Shown here: one piece after another, positions 7,665-17,444 of the stretch
Position numbering within the stretch: the first letter of the stretch is position 1
Layout of the letters: every line of letters starts with the position of its first letter
Assembly: GCA_944385415.1 (NCBI GenBank)
Contig: CALWXC010000040.1
Span: forward strand, 1-32,348
Length of the DNA stretch: 32,348 nt
Reading direction: 5' to 3'
Origin: an uncultured Oscillospiraceae bacterium
GTDB taxonomy: Bacteria > Bacillota > Clostridia > Oscillospirales > Oscillospiraceae
Made by a program: the position numbers and the translations under genes
Notes under the pieces: generated by a model
Told to the model about the DNA's origin: nothing
The model's database searches: none
Seen by the model: only the letters and a program-made list of their open reading frames with translations

Positions 7665-10346
7665 ATGGCACAGAAAAAGTACGGACTCAATGAGCTCCGC
7701 GAAATGTTCCTGAAATTCTTTGAGACAAAGGGGCATCTCCGCCTGCCCAGCTTTTCCCTGATTCCCCAGAACGACGCGTCTCTGCTGCTGATCAATTCCG
7801 GCATGGCGCCCATGAAGCCTTTCTTTACCGGTGAGCAGGAGCCGCCCCGCCATCGTGTCTGCACCTGCCAGAAGTGCATCCGTACCGGCGACATTGAGAA
7901 CATCGGTAAGACAGCCCGCCACGGCACCTACTTTGAAATGCTGGGCAATTTCTCTTTCGGTGATTACTTTAAAAAGGAGGCCATTCACTGGGCTTGGGAG
8001 TTTTTGACCTCTCCCGAGTGGGTGGGTCTGGACCCCAATCGGCTCTATCCCTCTGTCTTTGCCGGCAATGAGACTACCCCGGCCGACGATGAGGCGTTCC
8101 GCATTTGGCACGAGGAAATCGGTATTCCCGCCGACCGCATTTTTAAGTTTGGCAAAGAGGATAACTTCTGGGAGCACGGTTCCGGTCCCTGCGGTCCCTG
8201 CTCTGAGATCTACTATGACCGCGGTGAAAAGTGGGGTTGCGGCAAACACGGCTGCACCGTAGGCTGCGACTGCGACCGCTATATTGAGGTGTGGAACGTG
8301 GTGTTCTCCCAGTTCGACAACGACGGCGAAAACCATTACACCGAACTCAAGCAGAAGAACATCGATACCGGCATGGGCTTGGAGCGCTTGGCCTGCGTGT
8401 GCCAGGATGTCGCCTCCCTGTTTGACGTGGACACCGTCATGAACATCACCAATAAGGTCAGTGAGATCACCCACGCCCACTACGGCGAATCCAACGCCAA
8501 GGATGTGTCTCTCCGGGTGATCACCGACCATATCCGTTCTGCCACCTTTATGATCTGCGACGGCGTCTTGCCGTCCAACGAGGGCCGCGGCTATGTACTG
8601 CGCCGTCTGTTGCGCCGCGCCGCCCGCCACGGCAAGCTTCTGGGTGTCAATGAGCCTTTCCTGTACACGGTCTGTGATACAGTGGTCCACGAGAATGAAG
8701 GCCATTACCCCGAGCTGCGGGAGCGCCAGGGTTATATCACCAAAGTCATCCGCACCGAAGAAGAGAACTTCGCCAAGACCATTGACGGCGGTATGAACAT
8801 TTTCAATGAAATGCTGCGGGGCCACCAGGAGAAGGGCGAAAAAGTCTTCTCAGGCGCTGACGCGTTCAAGCTGTACGACACCTACGGTTTCCCCATCGAC
8901 CTGACCATTGAAATGGTGGAAGAGCAGGGGATGACTGTGGACCAGGAAGGCTTCAAGGCCCTGATGGAAGAGCAGCGTCAAAGAGCCAGAAAGGCCCGCG
9001 AGGCCCTGGGCGATCTGGGGTGGGCCGGTGTAGAGTTCGGCAAGGACATCCCCGAGACTCAGTTTGTCGGCTACGAAACGGGTACGGTCACCGACGCCAA
9101 AGTGGTGGCTCTGGTGGTGGAGAACGAGCAGGCCGAAGAACTGATGCCCGGCGTCGACGCCATTGTGGTTCTGGACAAAACGCCTTTCTACGCGGAAATG
9201 GGTGGGCAGGTGGCAGACCACGGCCAGATTGTCATTGAAGGTGAGCACGGTTGCTGCTTCCAGGTGACCGATGTCCAGAAAAACAAGGGTGGCAAGTTTA
9301 TGCACAGCGGTAAGCTGGTAGATGGCACTCTGAAGCTGGGCGATACCGTCCGGGCTCAGATTGACCCTGTCCGCCGGAAAGCCATTATGCGTGCTCACTC
9401 CGCCACCCATTTGCTGGATGCAGCACTGCGTGCTGTTCTGGGCGATCACGTCCATCAGGCTGGTTCTCTGGTGGAGCCCGACCGTCTGCGTTTTGACTTT
9501 ACCCACTTCTCCGCACTGACAGCGGAAGAACTGGGGCGTGTATCTGCCATGGTTAACGAGATGGTGTTGGAGGGCTATCCCGTTGTCACCGAGGAAATGC
9601 CTATTGAAAAGGCCAAAGAGCGCGGCGCCATCGCTCTGTTTGGCGAAAAGTACGGCGATGTGGTCCGTGTTGTGGAAATGGGCAACGGTTTCTCTGTGGA
9701 ATTCTGCGGCGGCACCCACCTGGATAATACCGCCAAAGTCGGTGTGTTCCACATCACCAGCGAGTTCTCCGTGGCTTCCGGCGTTCGCCGTATTGAGGCA
9801 ACCACTGGCGCTGTGTCTCTGCAAACCATGAACCAGAATCAGGAGAAGCTGTTTGAGGCCGCCGCCGTGCTCAAGACTAAGCCCGGCGAACTGCGGGAAA
9901 AGGCCGAGCAGACCATTGCTGAACTGCGGGAACTGCGCCGCATGGTGGAGCAGTTCAAGGCCAAGGAAGCTGCCGGTGAATCGGAGCGGTTCCTCATGGG
10001 CGGCCATGCTGTAGGGGATTTAAAGGTTCTCACCGCCACGCTGCCCAATGCTGACGCCAACAAGCTGCGCCAGATGGGTGATATGCTTCGGGATAAGCAG
10101 ACCAATGTTGTGGCCGTTCTTTCCACGGTCAACGACAACAAAATTACCTTCCTGGCTGTTTGCGGCAAAGAGGCCGTTGCCAAGGGCATCAAGGCCGGCG
10201 AGATCATCAAGAGCATCACTGCCATCTGCGGCGGCAAGGGCGGCGGCAAGCCTGACTCTGCCATGGGCGGCGGCACCGACGTTCTGAAGCTGGATGATGC
10301 CCTGGCCACGGTGGACAATCTGGTGGCTGAAAAGCTGGGTCTGTAA
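7665..10346 (+). CDS. alaS: Alanine-tRNA ligase
   Basis: Charges tRNA-Ala and edits mischarged Ser or Gly. The 893-residue protein spans the full family length: N-terminal class II catalytic domain starting LREMFLKFFETKGH, with SLIPQNDASLLLINSGMAPMK and the GTYFEMLGNFSFGDYFK segment; tRNA-recognition helices; the editing domain with HSATH (578-582) and CGGTH (Cys681, His685), which form the zinc site; and a C-terminal domain ending GGKGGGKPDSAMGGG. It has an internal Cys-rich insertion GCGKHGCTVGCDC near 210, seen in some Clostridia. ATG at 7665 was preferred over 7578 since the upstream codons lie in the T-box terminator and GGAGG sits 10 nt before 7665. Confidence 0.97.
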   Translation: MAQKKYGLNELREMFLKFFETKGHLRLPSFSLIPQNDASLLLINSGMAPMKPFFTGEQEPPRHRVCTCQKCIRTGDIENIGKTARHGTYFEMLGNFSFGDYFKKEAIHWAWEFLTSPEWVGLDPNRLYPSVFAGNETTPADDEAFRIWHEEIGIPADRIFKFGKEDNFWEHGSGPCGPCSEIYYDRGEKWGCGKHGCTVGCDCDRYIEVWNVVFSQFDNDGENHYTELKQKNIDTGMGLERLACVCQDVASLFDVDTVMNITNKVSEITHAHYGESNAKDVSLRVITDHIRSATFMICDGVLPSNEGRGYVLRRLLRRAARHGKLLGVNEPFLYTVCDTVVHENEGHYPELRERQGYITKVIRTEEENFAKTIDGGMNIFNEMLRGHQEKGEKVFSGADAFKLYDTYGFPIDLTIEMVEEQGMTVDQEGFKALMEEQRQRARKAREALGDLGWAGVEFGKDIPETQFVGYETGTVTDAKVVALVVENEQAEELMPGVDAIVVLDKTPFYAEMGGQVADHGQIVIEGEHGCCFQVTDVQKNKGGKFMHSGKLVDGTLKLGDTVRAQIDPVRRKAIMRAHSATHLLDAALRAVLGDHVHQAGSLVEPDRLRFDFTHFSALTAEELGRVSAMVNEMVLEGYPVVTEEMPIEKAKERGAIALFGEKYGDVVRVVEMGNGFSVEFCGGTHLDNTAKVGVFHITSEFSVASGVRRIEATTGAVSLQTMNQNQEKLFEAAAVLKTKPGELREKAEQTIAELRELRRMVEQFKAKEAAGESERFLMGGHAVGDLKVLTATLPNADANKLRQMGDMLRDKQTNVVAVLSTVNDNKITFLAVCGKEAVAKGIKAGEIIKSITAICGGKGGGKPDSAMGGGTDVLKLDDALATVDNLVAEKLGL

Positions 10347-10369
10347 CGCGATAGAAAGGGGACTGCATT

Positions 10370-10708
10370 ATGTCTGACTGCCTGTTCTGTAAGATCATTT
10401 CCGGGGAAATTCCCTCCAACAAAGTCTATGAGGATGAAATCTGCTACGCCTTTTACGATATTTCTCCCATGGCTCCCACACATTTTCTGGTGATTCCCAA
10501 GGTCCATTTCGCCTCAGCTGCTGAGGCGACGGAGGAAAACGCCGCTGCCATTGGCCACATCTATATGGTCATTGCGAAGCTGGCCAAGGAAATGGGATTT
10601 GCCGATGGATTCCGTGTGGTTACCAACTGCGGCGAAATTGCCGGACAGACGGTGCATCACATCCACTTCCACGTTCTTTCCGGTAAGCAGCTGGGTTCGT
10701 TCAACTAA
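10370..10708 (+). CDS. HIT family purine nucleoside phosphoramidase (HinT-like)
   Basis: A 112-residue histidine-triad protein. It opens CLFCKIISGEIPS, with Cys residues that often bind zinc in Firmicutes members, and ends with the triad HHIHFHVLSGKQLG. HinT enzymes hydrolyse AMP-linked phosphoramidates, including aminoacyl-AMP adducts released by synthetases, so its place 23 nt after alaS in the same transcript makes sense. GAAAGGGG is the ribosome site. A good terminator follows at 10721. Confidence 0.93.
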   Translation: MSDCLFCKIISGEIPSNKVYEDEICYAFYDISPMAPTHFLVIPKVHFASAAEATEENAAAIGHIYMVIAKLAKEMGFADGFRVVTNCGEIAGQTVHHIHFHVLSGKQLGSFN

Positions 10709-10720
10709 GCCAGCTGTATA

Positions 10721-10752
10721 CAGGGACGTCGCTCAAGCGGCGTCCCTGTTTT
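10721..10752 (+). terminator. Terminator after alaS-hinT
   Basis: CAGGGACGTCGC (10721-10732) pairs with GCGGCGTCCCTG (10737-10748), one G-U pair, 4-nt loop, followed by TTTT and a T-rich tail. A standard intrinsic terminator. Confidence 0.9.
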
Positions 10753-10754
10753 GC

Positions 10755-10783
10755 TTGCGTATGAGATCGGAAAATGGTAGAAT
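10755..10783 (+). promoter_or_regulatory. Candidate comEC operon promoter
   Basis: TTGCGT (10755-10760), a 17-bp spacer and TAGAAT (10778-10783) with an extended TG two bases earlier. It would start transcription near 10790, only about 10 nt before the GTG start, leaving a very short leader. The -35 is poor. Confidence 0.45.
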
Positions 10784-10800
10784 GAGTCTGAGGTGAGAGC

Positions 10801-13056
10801 GTGCGAGTTTTGGCTCTGTTTGCTGCCGGTTTCTGTGGGGCCGTCCTATGTAGTATGATGGGTCTGCCGTACTGCGCGGTATTGTCAGGCAGTTTGCTGG
10901 CCGTGGCTGTGGTGCTGTTTCTGCTGTGCCGTCCATGGTTCATACGGATCGGATTGGTAGTCCTGGGCGCTGCCATTGGTTTAATCTGGTCCTGGTCCTA
11001 TGTACAGCGGGAGGTTCATTGGACCGATGCCTATGACGGCCGTGTACGAACACTGTCAATGGAGGCCGCCGCATACAGCAGAGCCACCGCATATGGCACA
11101 GCCACCACTGTCTCCGGTTCAGTGGATGGGCATTCGTTTACCGCTGTACTCTACGGTGAACCTGATTTATCACTGAAACCAGGCGATATGGTTCATGGCC
11201 TGGTAAAACTGCAATCCACCGATACCTACTGGGGAGAGGAAGATCTCTTTTACGGAACGCGCGGTATGGATTTTACGTTGCGTCTGTATGAGCGGCACCA
11301 AGTCCAGCAAGCCGATTCGGTTCCCATACGATATTGGCCGCTGTATCTCTCTCACATGCTTCAGGAACAGTTGGGAAAACTGTTGCCGGAAGCCGAAACG
11401 GGCTACGCCGTAGCACTTCTAAGCGGTGACCGCAGCGGCTTATCTGAAACCTTTCAGACACAGTTGAGCCAGTCGGGCACCAATCATATCGTAGCTGTCT
11501 CCGGTATGCACATCGGCATTCTGATGGGCGCCATTATGCTGTTATTGGGACAGTACGGCTGGAAAACCTCTGTTGTCGGTTTGCCTCTGATCTGGATTTT
11601 TGCCTTGTCGGTAGGTATGACTGCCTCTGTGGTCCGTTCGGCAATTATGTTCAGTTTGCTGCTGATTGCGTGTCTGGCGCATCGGGATAACGATATCCCA
11701 ACGACGGTACTGCTGGCGTTGCTTCTGATCATCCTGCCCAATCCCAGAGCCATTCTGGATGTGGGATTGCAGTTGTCCTTTGCTTCAGTAACCGGTATAT
11801 TGCTGTTTTCCAGCCGTATTTTTCAACGGTTTTGGATGTCACATCCCATACAGTGGCTCGTGTCACATCACCGGATTTTCCGTAAGCTGGTACGACCGGT
11901 CTGTGCCGGCGTCGCTTCTTCCATTGCGGTCATTCCATTGACAATGCCGCTGAGTTTGCTGTATTTTGACAGTTTTTCTCTAGCCACACCTTTGAGTGGG
12001 GCTGTGATTGTGCCGTTGATTCCCGCATGTTTTCTGCTTTCCATGGTTACGGCGCTGGTCAGCTTACTCTCTATGCCGGTAGCGATGATCCTTTCCTATC
12101 CGCTGCAATGTTTCATTGGTATCACCATGGGACTGACCCGTTGGGTGGCCGGTTTGCCATTTGCATGGATGACCATGGACAATGGATATGCTCTGATTTT
12201 TCTGGTCCTGTTCTATGGCATCATACTGGTATTGCTTCTGGATTTTGCACAATCTATCCGGCTTTGGATACCGGTTGCCGCCATCGGTTGCTCATTCCTA
12301 GGCTGTTTGCTGCTGAATTCTCTGGAATATGACCGGGCACAGTTGTCTGTGACCATGCTGGACGTGGGGCAGGGGCAGTGCATCTATGTGGAGTCCAAGG
12401 GCATTTCCGCCATGTACGATTGCGGTGGGGAAGACCGTCCCGCCGCCCGCGCTGTCAGCTTTCTCCACGCTGCTGGGCGGTTCCGGCTCCATGCCTTACT
12501 GGTCAGTCACTACGACAGTGATCACGCCGGCGGTATTCCGGAATTACTGCGTTCTGTGAAGGTTGACACCATCTATCTGCCCGCAACAGCCGATGGCGGC
12601 GGCATACAAGCGCAAATTTTAGCCGCTGCAGAGGAAGTCGGAACACAGGTGTACTTTGTAGAGCAGGACCTTACCATGACGTTCGGTGCTGCGGTGCTAT
12701 CGGTTTATGCGCCGGTTTTTGCTGTGGACGAAAACAACGGCAGCCTATCGGCTCATTGGCGGTATGGTCAATTCGATGTGCTTATGACCGGTGATATGGA
12801 TGCCGACGCAGAACGGGTTCTTCTGGACCGGCAGGGCCTTTCTGCTGTTGAAGTTCTGGTGGCAGGTCACCATGGATCTGCCACCTCCACAGGAGACGCG
12901 CTGCTGGAGCAGCTGACACCGGAACTGGTATTGATCTCCGTCGGTGCAGAAAATTCCTACGGGCATCCGGCAGCGGAAACGCTGGAGCGGCTTCGGCAGT
13001 CTGGGGCGTCTGTCTACCGTACCGATCAATGCGGCAATATCACCATTCGGAGGTAA
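10801..13056 (+). CDS. comEC: ComEC/Rec2 DNA-uptake channel protein
   Basis: Moves single-stranded DNA across the membrane during natural transformation. The 751-residue protein has the full three-part architecture: an N-terminal membrane and OB-like region (1-170), the polytopic Competence domain with NHIVAVSGMHIGIL near 230-243 and many hydrophobic helices up to about 500, and a C-terminal metallo-beta-lactamase-like domain with MLDVGQGQCIYV, LVSHYDSDHAGG, MTGDMDADAE and VLVAGHHGSATST. The metal ligands look intact. GTG start has GAGGTGAG 4-9 nt upstream. It precedes holA, as in many Firmicutes. No other competence genes are in the window, so actual transformability is unknown. Confidence 0.95.
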   Translation: MRVLALFAAGFCGAVLCSMMGLPYCAVLSGSLLAVAVVLFLLCRPWFIRIGLVVLGAAIGLIWSWSYVQREVHWTDAYDGRVRTLSMEAAAYSRATAYGTATTVSGSVDGHSFTAVLYGEPDLSLKPGDMVHGLVKLQSTDTYWGEEDLFYGTRGMDFTLRLYERHQVQQADSVPIRYWPLYLSHMLQEQLGKLLPEAETGYAVALLSGDRSGLSETFQTQLSQSGTNHIVAVSGMHIGILMGAIMLLLGQYGWKTSVVGLPLIWIFALSVGMTASVVRSAIMFSLLLIACLAHRDNDIPTTVLLALLLIILPNPRAILDVGLQLSFASVTGILLFSSRIFQRFWMSHPIQWLVSHHRIFRKLVRPVCAGVASSIAVIPLTMPLSLLYFDSFSLATPLSGAVIVPLIPACFLLSMVTALVSLLSMPVAMILSYPLQCFIGITMGLTRWVAGLPFAWMTMDNGYALIFLVLFYGIILVLLLDFAQSIRLWIPVAAIGCSFLGCLLLNSLEYDRAQLSVTMLDVGQGQCIYVESKGISAMYDCGGEDRPAARAVSFLHAAGRFRLHALLVSHYDSDHAGGIPELLRSVKVDTIYLPATADGGGIQAQILAAAEEVGTQVYFVEQDLTMTFGAAVLSVYAPVFAVDENNGSLSAHWRYGQFDVLMTGDMDADAERVLLDRQGLSAVEVLVAGHHGSATSTGDALLEQLTPELVLISVGAENSYGHPAAETLERLRQSGASVYRTDQCGNITIRR

Positions 13057-13061
13057 CTTTC

Positions 13062-14108
13062 ATGGCAAAAAAGCCATCTACAGAAAACGAAGCCTATCAG
13101 CAGTTAAAAGCAGACATCAAACAGAACGCACTGCGTTCCTGCTACCTGTTCTACGGTGAAGAAGCCTATCTGCGGGAGGCTTATCTGGGTCAAATCCGAA
13201 AAAAACTGCTGGGTGGTCCGGCGGCGGAGTTCAATTTCCATCGATTCCGTAAGGACTCTCTGGACTGGGATCAAGTATCCACTGCTGTGGAAGCCATGCC
13301 TATGATGGCTGAGCGTACCTTGATCCTGTTGGAGGATGTGGACCTCTATAAGGAGCCGGAAGCATCACGGGAGAAAATTATCTCCATCCTGGAAGATTTG
13401 CCGGATTACTGCTGTCTGATTTTTATTTACGATACTGTAGACTACAGTCCCGATAAACGGCTGAAAAAGCTGCATTCCGCTTTGTCACAGCATGCGTTGG
13501 TTGTGGAATTCCGCAAACAGTCCGGCAGCGAAATGCGCAGTTGGATTCAGCGGCAGGCCCGCAAGGGCGGCAAAGTCATCGACAATGCTACGGCGGATTA
13601 TCTGGCCTTTCTCAAGGACAACTCTCTCAGCGCCCTGGTCGGAGAAATTGAAAAGCTGACCGCCTATGCAGACGGCGAAGCCATCACCAAGTTGGATGTG
13701 GATACTGTAGTAGAACCCACCTTAACAGCGGCTACCTTTGACATTTCCAACGCGCTGGCTGACGGTGCATACGAGCGGGCGCTGTTAAAGCTGCAAGACC
13801 TGTTAGCGCTGCAGGAAGACCCGATCTTATTGCTGGGTACTGTGGCAGCCCAAATGCGGCGGCTGCTTTATGGACGCATACTCTATGAAAACGGCAAGTC
13901 CTCAGAGGAATTGGTTAAATTATTGGGCGGTTCGCCGTATGGCGCCCGGATAACTATGGATAGCGTGCGCAAGCTGACATCAGCCTTTTGCAAGCGGGCA
14001 GTACTCCTGTGTTTGGAAGCCGACCGCCGAATGAAAACCTCGCGGGATACGCCAGAGCGGATTCTGGAATTGCTAATTTTACAGTTGTCCAGGGAGGCAC
14101 GGCCATGA
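13062..14108 (+). CDS. holA: DNA polymerase III subunit delta
   Basis: Clamp-loader subunit that opens the sliding clamp. The 348-residue protein matches HolA length and begins with the typical LRSCYLFYGEEAYLREAYL; later RTLILLEDVDLYK, KRLKKLHSALS and the C-terminal helical domain LLLGTVAAQMRRLLYGR are family-like. ATG at 13062 is used because GGAGG overlaps the comEC stop region 8 nt before it; an earlier in-frame codon at 13029 lacks a site. It overlaps the next gene by 4 nt. Confidence 0.93.
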   Translation: MAKKPSTENEAYQQLKADIKQNALRSCYLFYGEEAYLREAYLGQIRKKLLGGPAAEFNFHRFRKDSLDWDQVSTAVEAMPMMAERTLILLEDVDLYKEPEASREKIISILEDLPDYCCLIFIYDTVDYSPDKRLKKLHSALSQHALVVEFRKQSGSEMRSWIQRQARKGGKVIDNATADYLAFLKDNSLSALVGEIEKLTAYADGEAITKLDVDTVVEPTLTAATFDISNALADGAYERALLKLQDLLALQEDPILLLGTVAAQMRRLLYGRILYENGKSSEELVKLLGGSPYGARITMDSVRKLTSAFCKRAVLLCLEADRRMKTSRDTPERILELLILQLSREARP

Positions 14109-14698
14109 TCCGGATTCGAGAAGCCATCGTTGTAGAAGGACGATACGATAAAAATACCCTGTCCCAGCTTGTGGATGCACCAATTTTTGAGACATCCGGC
14201 TTTGGCGTCATGAATAACCGGGAGTTGTTATCCTTTCTGCGGGAGGTTGCCCGCCGGCGGGGTCTTATCATTCTTACAGATTCCGACGGCGCAGGGTTTG
14301 TGATCCGTAATTACCTCAAAGGCGCACTGCCAAAAGAACAGGTACTGCATGCCTATATTCCCGATATTTTTGGAAAAGAACGCCGGAAGCGCCAGGCCGG
14401 CAAAGAGGGAAAGCTGGGTGTGGAAGGAATGACGCCGGAAATTCTTCTGGCAGTCCTTCGGGATGCCGGTGCGCACATAGAAGGGGAAACAGCACAAGCA
14501 GCAGGGGAACCGATCACCAAGCTGGACTTGTTCGAGCTTGGCCTGTCTGGTACCGCCGACAGCAGCGAGCGGCGTGTCGCTTTAAAGCGGGAGCTATCCC
14601 TGCCGGAGCATCTCAGCGCCAACGGTTTGCTGGACGCGCTCAACGTTCTGTTTCGCCGTGAAGAATTTCTGGAACGATACAAAAGGAGCAATCCATGA
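14105..14698 (+). CDS. rnmV: Ribonuclease M5-like Toprim protein with DUF4093-type tail
   Basis: RNase M5 matures the 5S rRNA precursor. The 197-residue protein has an N-terminal Toprim domain with EAIVVEGRYDK (catalytic Glu11) and LTDSDGAGF (the DxD metal site), a basic linker GKERRKRQAGKEGKLGVEG, and a C-terminal half of the DUF4093 type ending RREEFLERYKRS. It is often next to ksgA in Firmicutes; here it sits between holA and an ABC-F gene, overlapping each by 4 nt. The start at 14105 keeps the family N-terminus; a longer frame opens at 13988 inside holA but is not supported. Confidence 0.88.
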   Translation: MIRIREAIVVEGRYDKNTLSQLVDAPIFETSGFGVMNNRELLSFLREVARRRGLIILTDSDGAGFVIRNYLKGALPKEQVLHAYIPDIFGKERRKRQAGKEGKLGVEGMTPEILLAVLRDAGAHIEGETAQAAGEPITKLDLFELGLSGTADSSERRVALKRELSLPEHLSANGLLDALNVLFRREEFLERYKRSNP

Positions 14699-16590
14699 TC
14701 GATATTTCTGTGAAAAATCTGGTCAAATCCTATGATGTAGACGTGAATTTGATCGATGGCCTTTCCTTTGATATACAAGAAGGGGAGAGGGTGGCCATTC
14801 TTGGCCGCAACGGCGCCGGTAAATCGACGCTGTTTAAAATACTCACTGGTGAAATTGACTATGACACCGGTGAGATCAACATCGCCCCCGGCAAACGAAT
14901 GGGATTGATTTCCCAGATCCCACATTATCCGCTGGAGTACACCGTGGAGGATGTACTGCGTTCCGCGTTTCGGGACTTGCAGAATATCAAAAAGAAGCTG
15001 CGGGCCCTGGAGGAACAGATGGCCCAGCAGACTTCGCCGGAGATCTTGCGGCAGTATGACGAGCTTTCCAACCGGTTTACAGCCGGCGGCGGCTATGAGA
15101 TGGATGTGGAGGCTGACAAAACCTGTAATGGTCTCGGCATTCCGTCGGACATGCGGGAGCGGCTGTTCTGTGAGCTGTCCGGCGGTGAGAAGACCTGCGT
15201 TAATTTAGCCCGTCTTCTGTTGGAAAAAACCGATATCCTGCTGTTAGACGAACCCACAAACCATCTCGACCTGAAAAGTGTGGAATGGTTGGAGGACTAT
15301 ATTCTGCGGTTTAAGGGGACCGTATTGGCCATTTCCCACGACCGGTATTTTCTGGATCGTGTCATTGATCGGGTCATTGAGCTGCGGGGTGGACGTGCCG
15401 AATTCTACAGCGGCAACTACTCGTTCTATGTGGAAGAGAAGCAGGCCCGGTATGAACTGCAGTTGAAGCAATACGAGCAGGAACAAGCAAAGCTGAAGCA
15501 ACTGGGCTATACGGTGGAACGGATGAAGGGATGGGGTATCAACAACCGTTCTATGTACCGTCGGGCCATGTCCATTCAGCATCGCATGGAACGCATTGAG
15601 AAAACGGAGCGACCCCAAAAGGAGCAGACTCTGTCGGTTCGTTTTTCAGAGAAGTCCTTTCATGGCGATGAGGTGTTAAAGATCAAGGACCTCTCCAAAA
15701 AATTTGGAGACCGAACGCTTTTTTCCAATGTAGACTTGCTGATCGAAGGCGGCCAACGGATTGCGTTCCTGGGGGATAACGGTACTGGTAAATCCACCTT
15801 TCTCAAGATCATTTTAGGGGAGGAGCTGCCCACCACCGGCCGTCTGCGATTTGGTCCGTCGGTAAAATGGGCCTATTTGCCGCAGATTATCCACTTTGCA
15901 CATCCGGAGCGCAGTCTTTTGGATACTATGCTGTATGAAAAAAATTGTACCACTCAGATGGCCCGCGACCGGTTAGGCTCGTTTATGTTCCGGGGAGAGG
16001 ACGTGTTCAAACCGGTTTCCAGTCTGTCCGGCGGTGAGCAGTCCCGGCTGCGTTTGTGCATGCTCATGGATGAAAAGATCAATCTGCTGATTCTGGACGA
16101 ACCCACCAACCATTTGGATATTGCATCCAGAGAATGGATTGAGGCGGCTCTGGAGGAATACGAGGGGGCACTGCTGTTTGTCTCCCACGACCGTTACTTT
16201 GTGGATCGGTTTGCCACACGGATTTGGGAGCTGAAAGACGGGAGCATCCGTGATTTTCCCTGTGGTTATCAGAAATACCGGTCCATCTGTGAGCATGAGC
16301 AGCAGACAAAACCGGTTGTCCCGGCACCCGTTGTGCAGGAGAAAAAGGAGAGCAGAGAAAAGCCAAAAGGAGGCACAAAAAACCTCGACAAGCAGATTGC
16401 TCGGCTGGAGCGGGAAATCGAGAAGCAGGAAGAAGCTGTGGCGTCCTTTGACCCGCAGATTGCCGCAGCCGCCAGTGATTATCAGGAATTGGCCCGGCTG
16501 ATGGAAGAGAAGCAGCGCGCAGAAGAACAGTTGGCCACGCTCTACGACCAGTGGGAAACGCTGTCGGCCCGATTGGAGGAACGGTCATGA
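14695..16590 (+). CDS. ABC-F family ATPase (translation factor type)
   Basis: Soluble protein of 631 residues with two ABC domains and no membrane part, the ABC-F layout. Domain 1 has Walker A GRNGAGKST (37-45), the signature LSGGEKT and LLLDEPTNHLD; domain 2 has GDNGTGKST (360-368), LSGGEQS and LILDEPTNHLD. Between them lies a charged linker (about 240-320) corresponding to the P-site tRNA-interaction motif, and the C-terminus (about 545-631) is a coiled coil rich in Glu, Lys and Gln. Such proteins act on the ribosome during stalling or antibiotic stress. It is part of the housekeeping operon, so a general translation role is likelier than drug resistance. Nearest named relatives may be YdiF or Uup; not resolved. 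Confidence 0.93.
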   Translation: MIDISVKNLVKSYDVDVNLIDGLSFDIQEGERVAILGRNGAGKSTLFKILTGEIDYDTGEINIAPGKRMGLISQIPHYPLEYTVEDVLRSAFRDLQNIKKKLRALEEQMAQQTSPEILRQYDELSNRFTAGGGYEMDVEADKTCNGLGIPSDMRERLFCELSGGEKTCVNLARLLLEKTDILLLDEPTNHLDLKSVEWLEDYILRFKGTVLAISHDRYFLDRVIDRVIELRGGRAEFYSGNYSFYVEEKQARYELQLKQYEQEQAKLKQLGYTVERMKGWGINNRSMYRRAMSIQHRMERIEKTERPQKEQTLSVRFSEKSFHGDEVLKIKDLSKKFGDRTLFSNVDLLIEGGQRIAFLGDNGTGKSTFLKIILGEELPTTGRLRFGPSVKWAYLPQIIHFAHPERSLLDTMLYEKNCTTQMARDRLGSFMFRGEDVFKPVSSLSGGEQSRLRLCMLMDEKINLLILDEPTNHLDIASREWIEAALEEYEGALLFVSHDRYFVDRFATRIWELKDGSIRDFPCGYQKYRSICEHEQQTKPVVPAPVVQEKKESREKPKGGTKNLDKQIARLEREIEKQEEAVASFDPQIAAAASDYQELARLMEEKQRAEEQLATLYDQWETLSARLEERS

Positions 16591-17324
16591 AACGAGTAGT
16601 GATTGGCTGTGTTCTCATTGTTCTGGGTGTGATTTTGGTGTTGCTGCCATATGGCCTCATCATGACCAGCTTATGCCTTTGGGGCTATGCGGGGCTGTTG
16701 CTGATCGACGTGTGGACCCAGCGGTTTTCCTGGCACAGGAGGATGCGAATGATTCTGATCGGTCTTGGTGCAGCTGTATTCTTGTTCTTATCTGTTGGGA
16801 TGATCTATGTGGGCAGCCGTGCCGAAAGCCAGTGGGAGCAGGCGAAAACATCATCTTATGCCATTGTTCTGGGTGCTCAGGTACAAGGGGATCAGCCTTC
16901 CAGAACGCTGCGGCAGCGACTGGATGCGGGATTGCTGTACTTGCAGGAAAATCCCACTGGATTACTGATCGTTTCCGGTGGTCAAGGGCCTGATGAAGAC
17001 GATACGGAAGCGGCTGTTATGTACGCATATCTGGAACGCCATGGCGCTGATATGCAGCGTGTCATACAGGAGCCCCAAGCATCCAACACCCGGGAAAACT
17101 TAATGTTTTCTGCGGCTCTGGCGCAGAAAACGGGTTGTGATGCGGCACGGCCAACCATCATTACCAGTGAGTATCATCTGTGTCGCGCCCGATATATCGC
17201 CGGAACGCTGGACATGGAGCCCACAGGACTGGGCAGCAAAACCACGCCGTGGATTCTGATGTGGAACTATGAGCTGCGTGAGGTTTTTGCTCTGGTAAAA
17301 GCCTGGTTTGTAGCTAGTACATAA
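16587..17324 (+). CDS. YdcF/SanA-type DUF218 membrane protein
   Basis: A 245-residue protein with three hydrophobic N-terminal helices (about 3-25, 28-45 and 55-75) and a DUF218 domain: YAIVLGAQVQGDQPSRTLRQR, LLIVSGGQGPDEDDTEA, QASNTRENLMFS and ITSEYHLCRARYIA. The family includes E. coli SanA, ElyC and YdcF, linked to envelope integrity and undecaprenyl carrier handling; biochemical activity is poorly known. ATG at 16587 overlaps the ABC-F stop by 4 nt. It is last in the comEC-holA-rnmV-abcF cluster. Confidence 0.88.
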   Translation: MKRVVIGCVLIVLGVILVLLPYGLIMTSLCLWGYAGLLLIDVWTQRFSWHRRMRMILIGLGAAVFLFLSVGMIYVGSRAESQWEQAKTSSYAIVLGAQVQGDQPSRTLRQRLDAGLLYLQENPTGLLIVSGGQGPDEDDTEAAVMYAYLERHGADMQRVIQEPQASNTRENLMFSAALAQKTGCDAARPTIITSEYHLCRARYIAGTLDMEPTGLGSKTTPWILMWNYELREVFALVKAWFVAST

Positions 17325-17326
17325 AC

Positions 17327-17364
17327 CCAATGCGCGGACCACGCTTTGACGGTCCGCGCATTGG
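17327..17364 (+). terminator. Large hairpin after the ydcF-like gene
   Basis: A perfect 14-bp stem (CCAATGCGCGGACC with GGTCCGCGCATTGG), 10-nt loop, starting 3 nt after the stop codon. No T-run follows, so termination efficiency is uncertain, but its position suggests an operon 3' end. Confidence 0.6.
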
Positions 17365-17444
17365 TACAATCTATCCGCTAATACGTCAGGGAAGCGGGTT
17401 GCAGGGTCCATAATCACATAAAGAGATCTTTTCCAGCCCCTCTA

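Noticed and set aside
7521..8825. 434-codon minus-strand open frame opposite alaS
   Set aside because: Antisense to the alaS catalytic domain and the T-box; no ribosome site or family match.
14695..16590. Antibiotic resistance ABC-F determinant
   Set aside because: It sits within a conserved housekeeping operon and shows no sign of transfer, so resistance is not supported.
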